A DNA stretch of 64,000 nt from Rhizobium sp. 11515TR. Lineage in GTDB: Bacteria > Pseudomonadota > Alphaproteobacteria > Rhizobiales > Rhizobiaceae. Within the stretch, counting starts at the first letter, position 1. Each line of letters opens with the position of its first letter. The notes below the pieces were generated by a model that had not been told where the DNA came from, ran no database searches, and saw only the letters and a list, made by a program, of their open reading frames with translations. Position numbers and translations under genes: made by a program. Positions 35,206 to 44,221 of the stretch are shown here, piece by piece. The stretch spans positions 1,054,001-1,118,000 of the forward strand of contig NZ_CP022999.1 in assembly GCF_002277895.1 (NCBI RefSeq), in the 5' to 3' direction.

Positions 35206-36049
35206 ATCCAAAGCCAAAGCGCGCCGGAAGCTGGTGCTCGATGTCGTCAACCACCTGGCAATCACGCTCGTCGCCATTGCCTTTCTCTTTCCCTTCTTCT
35301 GGATGGTATCGAATGCGGTGCGCTCAAATGCTGCGGTGACAGCGATACCCCCGCGCATCCTGCCCGATATCTTCGAATGGGGTAATTTTGGCGCCGCCTG
35401 GACTCAGCTGCCCTTTGGCCGCTTCTTCCTCAACAGCGCCATCATCGCGATCTGCGTGACAGCGATCACCGTCATCGTCTCCTGCCTTTCCGGCTATGCC
35501 TTCGCGCGGCTGAAATTCAGGGCGCGCGAAACGCTGCTGCTCGGTTATATCGGCACGCTGATGGTGCCACCGCTGATGCTCATCATTCCGCTGTTTCTGA
35601 TCGTCAACAAGCTCGGTCTGGTCAACACCTTCCCCGGCGTGATCCTGCCGATCTCCTTCGGCACCTTCGGCGCATTCCTGATGCGGCAGTTCTTCCTCTC
35701 CATTCCCATGGAACTCGAGGAAGCCGCCAGGATCGACGGCGCTTCCCGCCTGCGCATCCTCGTCAGCATCATCGTGCCGCTGTCGATGCCGGCCATCGGG
35801 CTTCTGTCGCTCTTCACCTTCATCGGGCAATGGAACAACTTCCTCTGGCCGCTGATCGTCATGACCGGTGCCGACAATGCTACCCTGCCGGTCGGCCTCA
35901 CCCTGTTCCAGACGCAGCAAGGTACGCAGTGGAACTATCTGATGGCGGGTGCCACGCTTTCCATGCTTCCAGGAGTCTTCCTCGCGATCATCCTGCAGAA
36001 GCTCATCTACAGTAGCATCGCCCTCAATGCGGGCATGGGCGGGCGCTGA
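35195..36049 (+). CDS. ABC sugar transporter permease (MalG type)
   Basis: 284 residues from an ATG at 35195 that overlaps the end of the first permease gene. It has about six membrane helices and the EAA loop ELEEAARIDGASRLRILVSI. The N-terminal helix begins LAITLVAIAFLFPFFWMVSN. It is the second half of the channel in the sugar importer and is followed by the ATPase gene. Confidence 0.93.
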   Translation: MTLKSKAKARRKLVLDVVNHLAITLVAIAFLFPFFWMVSNAVRSNAAVTAIPPRILPDIFEWGNFGAAWTQLPFGRFFLNSAIIAICVTAITVIVSCLSGYAFARLKFRARETLLLGYIGTLMVPPLMLIIPLFLIVNKLGLVNTFPGVILPISFGTFGAFLMRQFFLSIPMELEEAARIDGASRLRILVSIIVPLSMPAIGLLSLFTFIGQWNNFLWPLIVMTGADNATLPVGLTLFQTQQGTQWNYLMAGATLSMLPGVFLAIILQKLIYSSIALNAGMGGR

Positions 36050-36081
36050 AGCGCCGGCCTAGATTTTCGGGAGAAAAATCC

Positions 36082-37149
36082 ATGGCGAAACTGACCATTC
36101 GCAACGCCATCAAACGCTACGGCGCGCTTGAAGTGCTGCACGGCGTCTCCGTCGCCGCACAGGATGGAGAATTCGTGGTGCTTGTCGGACCCTCGGGCTG
36201 CGGCAAATCCACCCTGCTGCGGATGATCGCCGGGCTGGAAGGCATCAGCGACGGCGAGATCGAAATCGGTGACCGCATTGTCAACGATCTCGAACCCAAT
36301 GAGCGGGATATCGCCATGGTGTTCCAGTCCTATGCGCTCTATCCGCACATGACCGTGCGCGACAACATGGCCTTTTCGCTGAAGCTTGCGCGCCGCAGCC
36401 GCCAGGAAATCGAGCAAAAGGTGAACGATGCCGCAGCGATCCTCGACCTTGCCGCGCTCCTCGATCGCTATCCCCGACAATTGTCCGGTGGGCAGCGACA
36501 GCGCGTGGCAATGGGGCGCGCCATCGTGCGCAACCCCGCCGTCTTCCTCTTCGACGAACCGCTGTCCAATCTCGACGCCAAGCTGCGCGTGCAGATGCGC
36601 ACCGAGATCAAGACACTGCACCAGCGGCTTGGCACCACCATGGTCTACGTGACGCACGACCAGATGGAGGCCATGACCATGGCCGACCGCATCGTCGTCA
36701 TGCGCGGCGGCCATATCGAACAGATCGGCTCACCGCTTGAGATCTACGATGCGCCTGCCAATAGCTTCGTCGCCGGCTTTATCGGATCGCCGTCGATGAA
36801 TTTTATCGATGGCCTCGTCACCGACCGAAACGGGACGTTGGGCCTGCAGGACGCGCAAGATCTGCATTGGCCGCTGCCGGAAAACGCCCGTCGCCATCTC
36901 GGCCGATCCGTCCAGCTCGGCATCCGGCCGGAACATATTGCCGTCGATACGGACGGCGTGCAGGCCAAGGTCATCATCATCGAGCCGACGGGCTCGGACA
37001 CGCATCTGCAATTGCAGGCTGGCGCGCAATCCCTCGTCGCAGCCATCAGGGACCGTCCTTCGGTGTCTCCCGGCCAGCCGATCCAACTGAGGATCGACCC
37101 GGCAAAGACACATCTGTTCGATCCAGCAGACGGCCAGCGCTTGCATTGA
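36082..37149 (+). CDS. ABC transporter ATP-binding protein (UgpC/MsmK type)
   Basis: 355 residues from ATG 36082. Walker A is VGPSGCGKSTLLRM, the signature is LSGGQRQRVAMGRAI and Walker B is AVFLFDEPLSNLD. A C-terminal TOBE-type regulatory domain follows (GIRPEHIAV). It energises the sugar importer. It is the last gene of the LacI-controlled operon, ending near 37149, after which the flavin monooxygenase gene faces it. Confidence 0.94.
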   Translation: MAKLTIRNAIKRYGALEVLHGVSVAAQDGEFVVLVGPSGCGKSTLLRMIAGLEGISDGEIEIGDRIVNDLEPNERDIAMVFQSYALYPHMTVRDNMAFSLKLARRSRQEIEQKVNDAAAILDLAALLDRYPRQLSGGQRQRVAMGRAIVRNPAVFLFDEPLSNLDAKLRVQMRTEIKTLHQRLGTTMVYVTHDQMEAMTMADRIVVMRGGHIEQIGSPLEIYDAPANSFVAGFIGSPSMNFIDGLVTDRNGTLGLQDAQDLHWPLPENARRHLGRSVQLGIRPEHIAVDTDGVQAKVIIIEPTGSDTHLQLQAGAQSLVAAIRDRPSVSPGQPIQLRIDPAKTHLFDPADGQRLH

Positions 37150-37215
37150 GAATACTTCTCGGCTTGTGGCGGAAGGCTCCCGCAGCAACCTTCTCTCCTG
37201 ATATCCACGATGGAT

Positions 37216-38334
37216 TTAGATCGTCACATGCGGCATTGAAACCGGCCTGCGAATACCGGCCTGTTCGAGCAATGGAAGAACCCGATCACGGAAATACGGA
37301 AATTCGGCATTGTAATCGACAAATGAAATGGTCGTTCCGCTGAAGCCGGCCTTGTGAAGGGCAAGAATACCTTCCGCCACCTGTTCGGGCGTCCCGATGA
37401 GCGGGAAACCGCCATGTCCAGCAGCCATCCGGTCCCGGATCAATGCCAGAAGGTCATGCGGAAAGGATTGCGCATGCGCGAATTGCAGGCGCACTAGATT
37501 GTCTACCGCCTCCCAATCCGCATTGTCCTTTCCGAAATGCTGAAGATAGTCTCGCGCTTCTCCCTCCGTCGGTCGGCAGACCACATGGGCAAAGGTGAGG
37601 ACACCCAAATTGCGACCGGCGGCTTTGCCCTGCTGTTTCAACTCCGCGATTTCAGTCGTCGAACGGCTCAGATCTATGGCCGGAGTAAACAGAAAGTCTG
37701 CATTCCGCACGGCAAAGGAGCGGCCTTGGCCGGAACCTGCAGCGTTGAGGATAGGTGCGCGATGCCCGGGTCGAGGATCGCCAAGTACATTTCTGAGATG
37801 AAAGAACTGGCCATCATAGTCAAAGGCCTGATCTCGCTCCCATAGGCTTTTGACGATATCGAACCATTCCTCCGCATAGGCATAGCGGCTTTCATGGTCA
37901 GCGGGCAGGTCAAGTCCCAATGCTTCGTATTCCGGCTGGTTCCAACCGGCAACTATGTTGAGGCCGATCCGTCCTCGGCTGATCTGATCGATCGTCGCGA
38001 TTTGCTTGGCAACAACCACCGGATGGTTCGCGGCCGTGTGAATGGTGGCAAAGACGTTGATGTTGTTCGTGCTGGCGAGCAAGCTCGCCGCCCACGTCAT
38101 CGTTTCCAGCACATTGCCGTGAAAATTGGTGTCGCCGCCATATCCGATCCATCGGGCGATCGGCAACATGAAATCGATACCTGCCTCATCCAGCTGCTGG
38201 GCCAATTTCAGATTGTTGTCCCAGGAATTGACCCAGCGTTCCGGCACTTTGGTAACGCTCATGCCGCTGGAGCAATTGCTGGCGAAGGTGCCGAGCAAAA
38301 ATTGCCCTGCGTCGAACATGGAGTTCTCCGACAT
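37216..38334 (-). CDS. LLM-class flavin-dependent monooxygenase
   Basis: 372 residues from ATG 38334. Family marks are the N-terminal FLLGTFASNCSSG, the central LAQQLDEAGIDFMLPIARW, SRGRIGLNIVAGWNQPEYEA and the C-terminal GTPEQVAEGILALHKAGFSG. They place it near alkanesulfonate, dimethyl sulfone or pyrimidine monooxygenases (SsuD/SfnG/RutA types), which use reduced FMN and oxygen. No flavin reductase or sulfur transporter lies beside it, so the substrate is open. It is divergent from a MarR-like regulator gene that probably controls it. Confidence 0.88.
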   Translation of the reverse strand: MSENSMFDAGQFLLGTFASNCSSGMSVTKVPERWVNSWDNNLKLAQQLDEAGIDFMLPIARWIGYGGDTNFHGNVLETMTWAASLLASTNNINVFATIHTAANHPVVVAKQIATIDQISRGRIGLNIVAGWNQPEYEALGLDLPADHESRYAYAEEWFDIVKSLWERDQAFDYDGQFFHLRNVLGDPRPGHRAPILNAAGSGQGRSFAVRNADFLFTPAIDLSRSTTEIAELKQQGKAAGRNLGVLTFAHVVCRPTEGEARDYLQHFGKDNADWEAVDNLVRLQFAHAQSFPHDLLALIRDRMAAGHGGFPLIGTPEQVAEGILALHKAGFSGTTISFVDYNAEFPYFRDRVLPLLEQAGIRRPVSMPHVTI

Positions 38335-38373
38335 TTTCGTTCCCTTTATTTTTTGATATAATTTACGATAGAA

Positions 38374-38401
38374 ATTTTATTTGAAACTTGAAACTTGTCA
38401 A
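38374..38401 (-). promoter_or_regulatory. Strong promoter of the monooxygenase gene with direct repeats
   Basis: On the minus strand TTGACA (38396-38401) and TAAAAT (38374-38379) are 16 bases apart, close to the sigma-70 consensus. Between and overlapping them, on the plus strand, are two adjacent copies of GAAACTT (38383-38389 and 38390-38396). A regulator binding there would block the polymerase. Confidence 0.55.
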
Positions 38402-38446
38402 CACTCGCCATCTTGGCGTCACCGCAATATCCCGCAAAGGAAGCCT

Positions 38447-39004
38447 ATGAGCACCGAAACCGAAGACCAGAAGGGCCATCCACGCGGCTTGGATCGAAGC
38501 TGGCATCTGGCGCAAACACCGCTGCAAGTGGACCTGACCGAATTGGAATTTGCCCTCATGCGCGCGTTCGAGGCCTTCGGGCGCTGGCAAACCGAGTGCC
38601 TGGCTTCGGTCATTGGACTGGCAGCGAGCGGCCCTGAGAATGCTATGCTCCATATAATTCGCATGCATGATAGGCCTAAATCCATCAAGGATCTTGCGCG
38701 CCTGTCCAATCGAGAAGACATCCCGAACATGCAGTACAGCTTGAGAAAGCTAGTCGGTGCAGGACTGGTGGAAAGAAGGGGCAGCGGCCGTTCGGGGGTC
38801 ACATATTCGGTGACAGAAAAAGGTCGAGACATCACAGACGAATACGCCGCAGTCCGCTCGGCCCTTCTGGTAAAAGCTGTGCAAGGCGTCCCGAACATGG
38901 GCCGCCGTTTGGAGGAAGCGTCCAGCACACTGGACTTGATGACGGGGATTTATGAGCACGTGGCCAGAAGCGCAGCGACGCATCGCCGATTTACAGACGA
39001 TTAG
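38447..39004 (+). CDS. MarR-like winged-helix regulator
   Basis: 185 residues from ATG 38447, with AAAGGA upstream; the frame starts earlier but the promoter of the opposite gene lies there. The winged helix is seen in LHIIRMHDRPKSIKDLARLS, then NREDIPNMQYSLRKLVGAGL and VERRGSGRSGVTYSVTEKG. The N-terminal helical part fits dimerisation. It is divergent from the flavin monooxygenase gene, with the direct repeats between them, and convergent with the ABC permease gene. Confidence 0.85.
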   Translation: MSTETEDQKGHPRGLDRSWHLAQTPLQVDLTELEFALMRAFEAFGRWQTECLASVIGLAASGPENAMLHIIRMHDRPKSIKDLARLSNREDIPNMQYSLRKLVGAGLVERRGSGRSGVTYSVTEKGRDITDEYAAVRSALLVKAVQGVPNMGRRLEEASSTLDLMTGIYEHVARSAATHRRFTDD

Positions 39005-39010
39005 ACTTGC

Positions 39011-40297
39011 TTAGGCGCGCAGTGCGGCAGCCGGGCTGGAGCGTAGCGCGCTGAACGCCGGCACGATGGAGATGATCGCGGCAACGCCTGCAAAGCCTCC
39101 GACAAGCCAGAGATCATCGAAAGAGAAACCGACGGGCAGGCGCACGGCGGTCGCTGCCGCCAGCTTGACGGAGATAACCAGCGCTGCCGTGTAGCCGAGC
39201 GCGATACCGAGCAGGATGCCGGCGGCGAACAGGACGAAGAGCTCGCCCCAGACGAGCGTGACGATCGAGCGGACCGGTGTTCCAAGCGCCCGCAGGGCGC
39301 CGATCTGCCGGCGTCGCGAGCCGACATGCATGATAGTGACCAGCACGATCGCGGCAATCACGATCGCCTGCGTGCCGAGCGCGATCGCCAGAAGCAGGCT
39401 GCGGGCATCGCCGAGTGTCGCATAGAGCCTGGTCAGCACCTCGGCCGGGAAAATGCCGAGCGTTGTGCCCGTGCGGTATTCCTGCCGCAAGCGATAGGCA
39501 TCGGCAATCGTCTTCGGCTTGACGAGAACGGCCGGAATGCCGGGCGTCTGCGCGTCGAATTGCTCGTCGAGCGGCGCGTCGGCATCGACATGCCCATGCT
39601 CATGGCCTTCTTCGCGGCCGTCGGGATGCTGATGCGGCTCGGCTGCGTCATGCACACTGGCTTCGTCGCCATCATCGTCGTGATGGTCCGCGCCATGTAT
39701 GCCGTGCAACTGCCAGACGGCACGGATCGGCACCAGGATGGCGCGATCCCAAGCTGTTCCCGTCGGCGCCATGCGGCCGGTGACCTTGTAGGCGATGGCC
39801 GTATGGGTTTCGCCACCGGTCTCGGCCGTGCCATGCATCGGCTTGACTTCCGCGCCGGTCGACAAGGCGACATCGGAGCCGACCACCGCTTCGCCGAGGC
39901 GCGCGAACATCGCGCCCTGCGAGAGCGAGGGCGAGAGGGACGAAATGAGGCCCGTGGTCGTGCCGACGATCGGATGCCCATATGCGGAATCGCCGAAGCC
40001 GACCGGTGCCGCCAGTTCGACACGCGGATCACTGGCAAGGCGGGACAGAACAGCACCCTCCATCAGCGGCAACGGCGCTGGCTGCAGGAAGACGGCGGAA
40101 AGCGCCAGCTGCGTCTCGCTGCCGGCGGCACCCACGAGCAGATCGAATTTTTCCGCGGCGCGCGCGCTGCCGAGCCGGACAGCTCGTTCCTGCAGCGTCA
40201 CCGTCACGCTCAGCGCGACCGACAGGGCAATCAGCACCACGACGGCCAGCGCACCGCTCCAGAAGCGCCTGAGGTCGGCAAGGATGAAGGTGATCAT
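39011..40297 (-). CDS. FtsX-like ABC transporter permease with His-rich loop
   Basis: 428 residues from ATG 40297. One membrane helix near the N-terminus (ALAVVVLIALSVALSVTV) is followed by a large extracytoplasmic domain and three C-terminal helices, the MacB/FtsX topology. Residues 198-240 form a loop with many His and Asp/Glu residues (for example HGADHHDDDGDE and GHEHGHVDAD), which looks metal-binding. The start overlaps the ATP-binding gene by four bases. The pair probably exports or acts on an envelope component, with metal as substrate or sensor. Confidence 0.88.
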   Translation of the reverse strand: MITFILADLRRFWSGALAVVVLIALSVALSVTVTLQERAVRLGSARAAEKFDLLVGAAGSETQLALSAVFLQPAPLPLMEGAVLSRLASDPRVELAAPVGFGDSAYGHPIVGTTTGLISSLSPSLSQGAMFARLGEAVVGSDVALSTGAEVKPMHGTAETGGETHTAIAYKVTGRMAPTGTAWDRAILVPIRAVWQLHGIHGADHHDDDGDEASVHDAAEPHQHPDGREEGHEHGHVDADAPLDEQFDAQTPGIPAVLVKPKTIADAYRLRQEYRTGTTLGIFPAEVLTRLYATLGDARSLLLAIALGTQAIVIAAIVLVTIMHVGSRRRQIGALRALGTPVRSIVTLVWGELFVLFAAGILLGIALGYTAALVISVKLAAATAVRLPVGFSFDDLWLVGGFAGVAAIISIVPAFSALRSSPAAALRA

Positions 40298-40980
40298 TGC
40301 GCGGCAACCTCTTGGCTGTCTTCCTCGATCCGCCCGTTTACCAGATTGATGCGGCGGCCGAGGCGCTCGGCGAGTGTGGCGTCATGCGTGACGACGACAA
40401 GCGTCGTCCCCTCCTCGGCCGAAAGCTGCAGCAGAAGTTCCGCAACCTCATGGCCCGCCTGACGATCGAGGCTGGCGGTCGGCTCGTCGGCGACGATGAC
40501 GCCGGGGCGCGACAGCAATGCGCGGGCAACGGCAACGCGCTGCATCTCGCCGCGCGACAAGGTTTCGACCTTCTGTTGCGGTCGGGCGATACCGGTGACA
40601 GACAGCAGATAAAGCGCACGTTCCCGTTCGTTGGAGGCAAGACGCCGTGTCAGCTTGATCGGCAACACGACATTCTCGAAGGCGGACAAGCCGGGAAACA
40701 GATGAAAGTCCTGCATGACGAGGCCGATATTGCGGGCGCGGAACGCATCGCGCCGGCCGGACGACAGGCGCGTGATCTCCGTACCGCTCCAGGATACCCT
40801 GCCATTCCCGACATCTTCCAAGCCGGTAATGGCATTGACGAATGTGCTTTTGCCGGAACCCGAGGCACCGGTGATCGCAAGCCTGCCGCCCGCCGGCAGA
40901 TGGAAGCGGTCGATGGCGAGAACCGGCGCGGCCAGGCCGGGGAACTGCTTTTCAAGACCGGAGATATCGAGCGCAAGCAT
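40294..40980 (-). CDS. ABC transporter ATP-binding protein (LolD/MacB type)
   Basis: 228 residues from ATG 40980; the longer frame up to 41160 overlaps the upstream gene and is unlikely. Walker A is ITGASGSGKSTFVNAI, the signature reads LSRGEMQRVAVARAL (an Arg-Gly-Glu variant of LSGGQ) and Walker B is GVIVADEPTASLD. It pairs with the FtsX-like permease encoded directly after it. It starts four bases after the stop of the secreted protein gene, so all three are in one operon. Confidence 0.92.
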   Translation of the reverse strand: MLALDISGLEKQFPGLAAPVLAIDRFHLPAGGRLAITGASGSGKSTFVNAITGLEDVGNGRVSWSGTEITRLSSGRRDAFRARNIGLVMQDFHLFPGLSAFENVVLPIKLTRRLASNERERALYLLSVTGIARPQQKVETLSRGEMQRVAVARALLSRPGVIVADEPTASLDRQAGHEVAELLLQLSAEEGTTLVVVTHDATLAERLGRRINLVNGRIEEDSQEVAAQ

Positions 40981-40984
40981 GTGC

Positions 40985-41449
40985 TCAAACAGTCCTGAAC
41001 GATGCGTTGCGGAGACGCAGCTGGCTGATGAAGCCGGTTTCCGGATCGGTCCAGGAGCCGAATTCCAGCACACCCCGCACCGCGATCGGCGCGTTGCACT
41101 GAACGAATGTCTGCTTGGAAGAGAGATAGACGACCATGATATTGTCGGGCCAATCGGCATCGGAAGAGCAGAACGGGCAGAGCGACATCGGGATTTCCGT
41201 GAGGACGAAGAAAGCGGCCTCCGCCTTCAATGGCGGCGCCATAAATCCATTGATGGCAACTTCCTTGCCGCTCAGCTGCTTCACCTTGTCGGAAAATTCG
41301 AGCCCGAGCGGGCCGAAGCTCTTGTAGAGCTCGTCAAAACCCAGTGCATCTGAGGCATTCGCGCGTGCCGCAATGCCCATGACAGGCAAAACCGCGGCAG
41401 CGGCCAAAAAGCCCCGACGATTGATGGTGGCGATCCTGTCCCCGGACAT
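40985..41449 (-). CDS. Secreted protein with twin-arginine-type signal
   Basis: 154 residues from ATG 41449. The N-terminus has NRRGFLAAAAVLPVMGIAAR, a twin-arginine-like signal peptide that suggests export as a folded protein. The mature part has a Cys-Pro-Phe-Cys motif (SLCPFCSSDADWP), which resembles thiol-metal or heme-linked centres, and reminds me of DUF3299-type proteins. It lies between alkaline phosphatase and the ABC transporter and probably works in the periplasm with the transporter. Confidence 0.78.
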   Translation of the reverse strand: MSGDRIATINRRGFLAAAAVLPVMGIAARANASDALGFDELYKSFGPLGLEFSDKVKQLSGKEVAINGFMAPPLKAEAAFFVLTEIPMSLCPFCSSDADWPDNIMVVYLSSKQTFVQCNAPIAVRGVLEFGSWTDPETGFISQLRLRNASFRTV

Positions 41450-41523
41450 CGCGTACCCCCATGAAAGATGAAGAGACAGGCGGCCTCGAAGCCGCCTGTC
41501 CATGGTATACGATCTGTAACAAC

Positions 41524-43278
41524 TTACATCTTTTCGGTGCCGAGCGCGAAGGTATCGGCCAGCACGCGATAGACGTCGCTCTGTTCCATGTAGCCGCGGA
41601 AACCCTCGGCACCCGGGCCGGCTGCCTGGAGCACGACATCGTCAACGGCGTGGACACCGCTATCCTCGTCCCGCGGAATATTGCCCTGCACGAAGACGGC
41701 GCCGGGCACGTCCTTGTAGGCTTCGTTGGCAACATATTCCTTCTTCTCGTTTTGAACAGCCGGAACAAAAGGACCATCGAGCTTTGGACGGAAGGTCTCG
41801 TAGTGATCAGGGCCGTTATTGGCGGCCATGAACAGGCGACGCGAAACGTCGACGCGATCCGGATAGCCGTCGCCATCCTTGTCTTCGTAGTTCGGGAAGC
41901 CGGCAGCGGCATAGGTGCCGACCTTTTCGCGCATTTCGGTACCCGGCTTGTTATCGTCGACGGTGCCGATGATCGAGACGCCATGCGTGTGGTCGCCGGT
42001 GACGACAATAAGCGTATCCGGGTTCTTTTCCTGGAATGCGTGGGCAACGGCCACGGCCTTGTCGAACTCGATCGTGTCGACCAGTGCACGATCCCAGTCG
42101 AGCGGATGGCTCATCTTATCGATGGAGGCACCTTCAACCACGAGGAAGAAACCGTCCGGGTTCTTGGCGAGCTTGTCGAGCGCGACCTTGGTCATGTCGA
42201 CCAGACCGGGCTGGTTCGGGAACTTGTCGACGGTGCCCTTCTTGAGGAATTCGCGATCGAGCGCGACATCGAGGTTGCCGGTGTGGAAGAGACCGAGCAG
42301 CTTGTCCTGGTTGGAGCCGGCAGCGGTGGCCAGTTCGCTCTTGTCGGTGGCAACGGCATAGCCGGCATCCTTGAAGAGCGCGATATAGTCCTTGTCGTCC
42401 TTGCGCTTGGAGCCCGGAACGCTCTTCGCCAGGAAATAGGCCGAGCCGCCGCCGAGCAGGACATCCGGCTTGACGTCGTACATCATGCCGACGATCTCAG
42501 CCTTGTCGCCACGCTTGCGCGTATGGGAAACGAGCGCTGCCGGCGTCGCATCTTCGACTTCGGCCGTGGTGACGATCCCGAGCGACTTCTTGCCCGTGCG
42601 GCGCAGTGCTTCACCGATCGTTTCGACCTTCGGGTCGTCTAGGCTTGCCGGCGTGCGGTCGGCATAGACGCCGAGTGCGTTTACCGCCGACTTGTGGCCG
42701 GTCATGTAGGCCGACATGGTGTTGGCACTGTCGGTTGCGATGGCCGAGGTCGAGGACGTGCCGATGAAGGCAACCGGCGGGATGTCGTCCATGGCGAGGC
42801 GGCCATTGGCCTTGCCTTCGGTCATGCCTTTGGACATGAGGCGGGCGCCGGTGCGGTGTGCAACCGAAAGGCCGTCGCCGAGCAGGAAGATGATGTTCTT
42901 GGCCTTCGGCATGGCCGATGTGCCATAGACATCCCAGTTGACGGACTTCTTCTCGTCGCCGGCCAAAACCTCGACCTTGTACTGGCCGGGCTTTGCGAGC
43001 TTGACGCCACGCAGGATCAGGGCGGACCCAAGAACCTTGTCTTCAGCGCCCTTTTCTTCTGCGACGAAATCAGCCGCCTTGCCGAAAACCGCATCGTAGC
43101 TTTCGCCGTTGACCGTGACTTTCACGTCTTCCGGCTTCACAACCTTGCTGAATTCCACCTTAAAATCGAATGGCGAGCCGGCGAGTACCGTTGCCCGGTC
43201 CAACGGATAGACTGTCGCTGCATGGGCTGCGCCGGACATTACGGTCGCAGACATCATGGCGAGAAGAAATTTACGCAT
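41524..43278 (-). CDS. Alkaline phosphatase (PhoA family)
   Basis: 584 residues from ATG 43278. A Sec signal peptide (MRKFLLAMMSATVMSGAAHA) precedes an N-terminal extra beta domain of about 100 residues, before the phosphatase fold. The metal/Ser region reads NIIFLLGDGLSVAHRTGARL and TSSTSAIATDSANTMSAYMT, where the Ser after Asp is the likely nucleophile; later VTGDHTHGV and GEDE-type acidic residues complete the metal sites. It should release phosphate from organic esters in the periplasm. A TTGTCAT half-site lies upstream near 43330, but a full Pho box is not convincing. It is the first gene of a likely four-gene operon. Confidence 0.88.
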   Translation of the reverse strand: MRKFLLAMMSATVMSGAAHAATVYPLDRATVLAGSPFDFKVEFSKVVKPEDVKVTVNGESYDAVFGKAADFVAEEKGAEDKVLGSALILRGVKLAKPGQYKVEVLAGDEKKSVNWDVYGTSAMPKAKNIIFLLGDGLSVAHRTGARLMSKGMTEGKANGRLAMDDIPPVAFIGTSSTSAIATDSANTMSAYMTGHKSAVNALGVYADRTPASLDDPKVETIGEALRRTGKKSLGIVTTAEVEDATPAALVSHTRKRGDKAEIVGMMYDVKPDVLLGGGSAYFLAKSVPGSKRKDDKDYIALFKDAGYAVATDKSELATAAGSNQDKLLGLFHTGNLDVALDREFLKKGTVDKFPNQPGLVDMTKVALDKLAKNPDGFFLVVEGASIDKMSHPLDWDRALVDTIEFDKAVAVAHAFQEKNPDTLIVVTGDHTHGVSIIGTVDDNKPGTEMREKVGTYAAAGFPNYEDKDGDGYPDRVDVSRRLFMAANNGPDHYETFRPKLDGPFVPAVQNEKKEYVANEAYKDVPGAVFVQGNIPRDEDSGVHAVDDVVLQAAGPGAEGFRGYMEQSDVYRVLADTFALGTEKM

Positions 43279-43602
43279 TTATACCCCCTGCGTTTGGTTG
43301 CTTCCCGCCTCCCACTTATAAAAGCCAGATGACAATCATGTAAAAAGGAGTCGACTTTCTGCAACCGGAAATTCTAAAGGGACAAACGCTAAGGGAGGCT
43401 GATTGTATGCGCGGCATCTAAAGAGATGGTGCGAACGGGGTGGCTGCGCAGTCCCTTTCCGTTTCACTTGGTCCAAAAGCCTCGAAAACCATCGCGTTCA
43501 ACTACGCAAGACTTGGCGTGGGCTTACCCCGAAAGCTTGTAACTTTCTCAGGAAAAGGCAAAACTCATACAGGCTTCGTGAGCATTTTGAGAGTTTTGCG
43601 CA
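43279..43602. other. Intergenic region between divergent phosphatase and lrp genes
   Basis: This 324-base stretch must hold the promoters of both flanking genes. On the minus strand it contains TTGTCAT, half of a possible PhoB site. I see no convincing gene or strong palindrome. Confidence 0.6.
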
Positions 43603-44082
43603 ATGGATGAACAGCTCGACAAATTGGATCTGCGCCTGCTGGAGGAACTTCAGAAAGACGGCAGATTGACGAACAACGAACTCGGCGAGCGCATTGCCCT
43701 TTCGCCGTCGCAATGCTCGCGCCGCCGCACCAGACTGGAGGCGGAAGGCTATATTCGCAGCTACCAGGCCAATCTCGACCGGCAGCGACTGGGGCTGGAT
43801 ATGCTCGTTGTCATTTCGGTGACGCTTGCCACCCATAACAGAGACAATGCCCGCCGTTTTTCGCAGCTCATCAACGGACTGCCGGAGGTGTTGGAAGCCT
43901 ATGCGCTGACAGGCGAAATGGACTATCACCTTAAGGTCGCCACCCGCGGGCTTACCGATCTCTCCCGCTTCGTCAACGACGTGCTGCTGCCGCATGAATC
44001 CGTTCAGCACGTGAAGACGGCGATCGTCCTCGATACCCTCAAGACCTTCGAAGGATTTCCAATCGCGCTACCACAAGGCTGA
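43603..44082 (+). CDS. Lrp/AsnC-family transcriptional regulator
   Basis: 159 residues from ATG 43603. The N-terminal winged helix is typical (KLDLRLLEELQKDGRLTNNE, LGERIALSPSQCSRRRTRLE). The C-terminal ligand-binding domain follows (EVLEAYALTGEMDYHLKVAT). These regulators sense amino acids or related small molecules. It precedes the methyltransferase gene, with about 140 bases between, in the same direction. Confidence 0.92.
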   Translation: MDEQLDKLDLRLLEELQKDGRLTNNELGERIALSPSQCSRRRTRLEAEGYIRSYQANLDRQRLGLDMLVVISVTLATHNRDNARRFSQLINGLPEVLEAYALTGEMDYHLKVATRGLTDLSRFVNDVLLPHESVQHVKTAIVLDTLKTFEGFPIALPQG

Positions 44083-44221
44083 CATGGCTTCGGCGTTCGA
44101 TGGTCGTCGTTGCGCGGCCCTGCCCTATCGAGCGTCAAGGGCAATTTTTGAGGGCTTGCTTTCGGCGCATGCAGCCTTTCCAATCACGCCAAAGACTACA
44201 CCCTTGGCGAGGACAGGCTTC

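Noticed and set aside
43279..43345. Full Pho box upstream of alkaline phosphatase
   Set aside because: Only one good half-site (TTGTCAT on the minus strand) is present; the second unit at the right spacing matches poorly.
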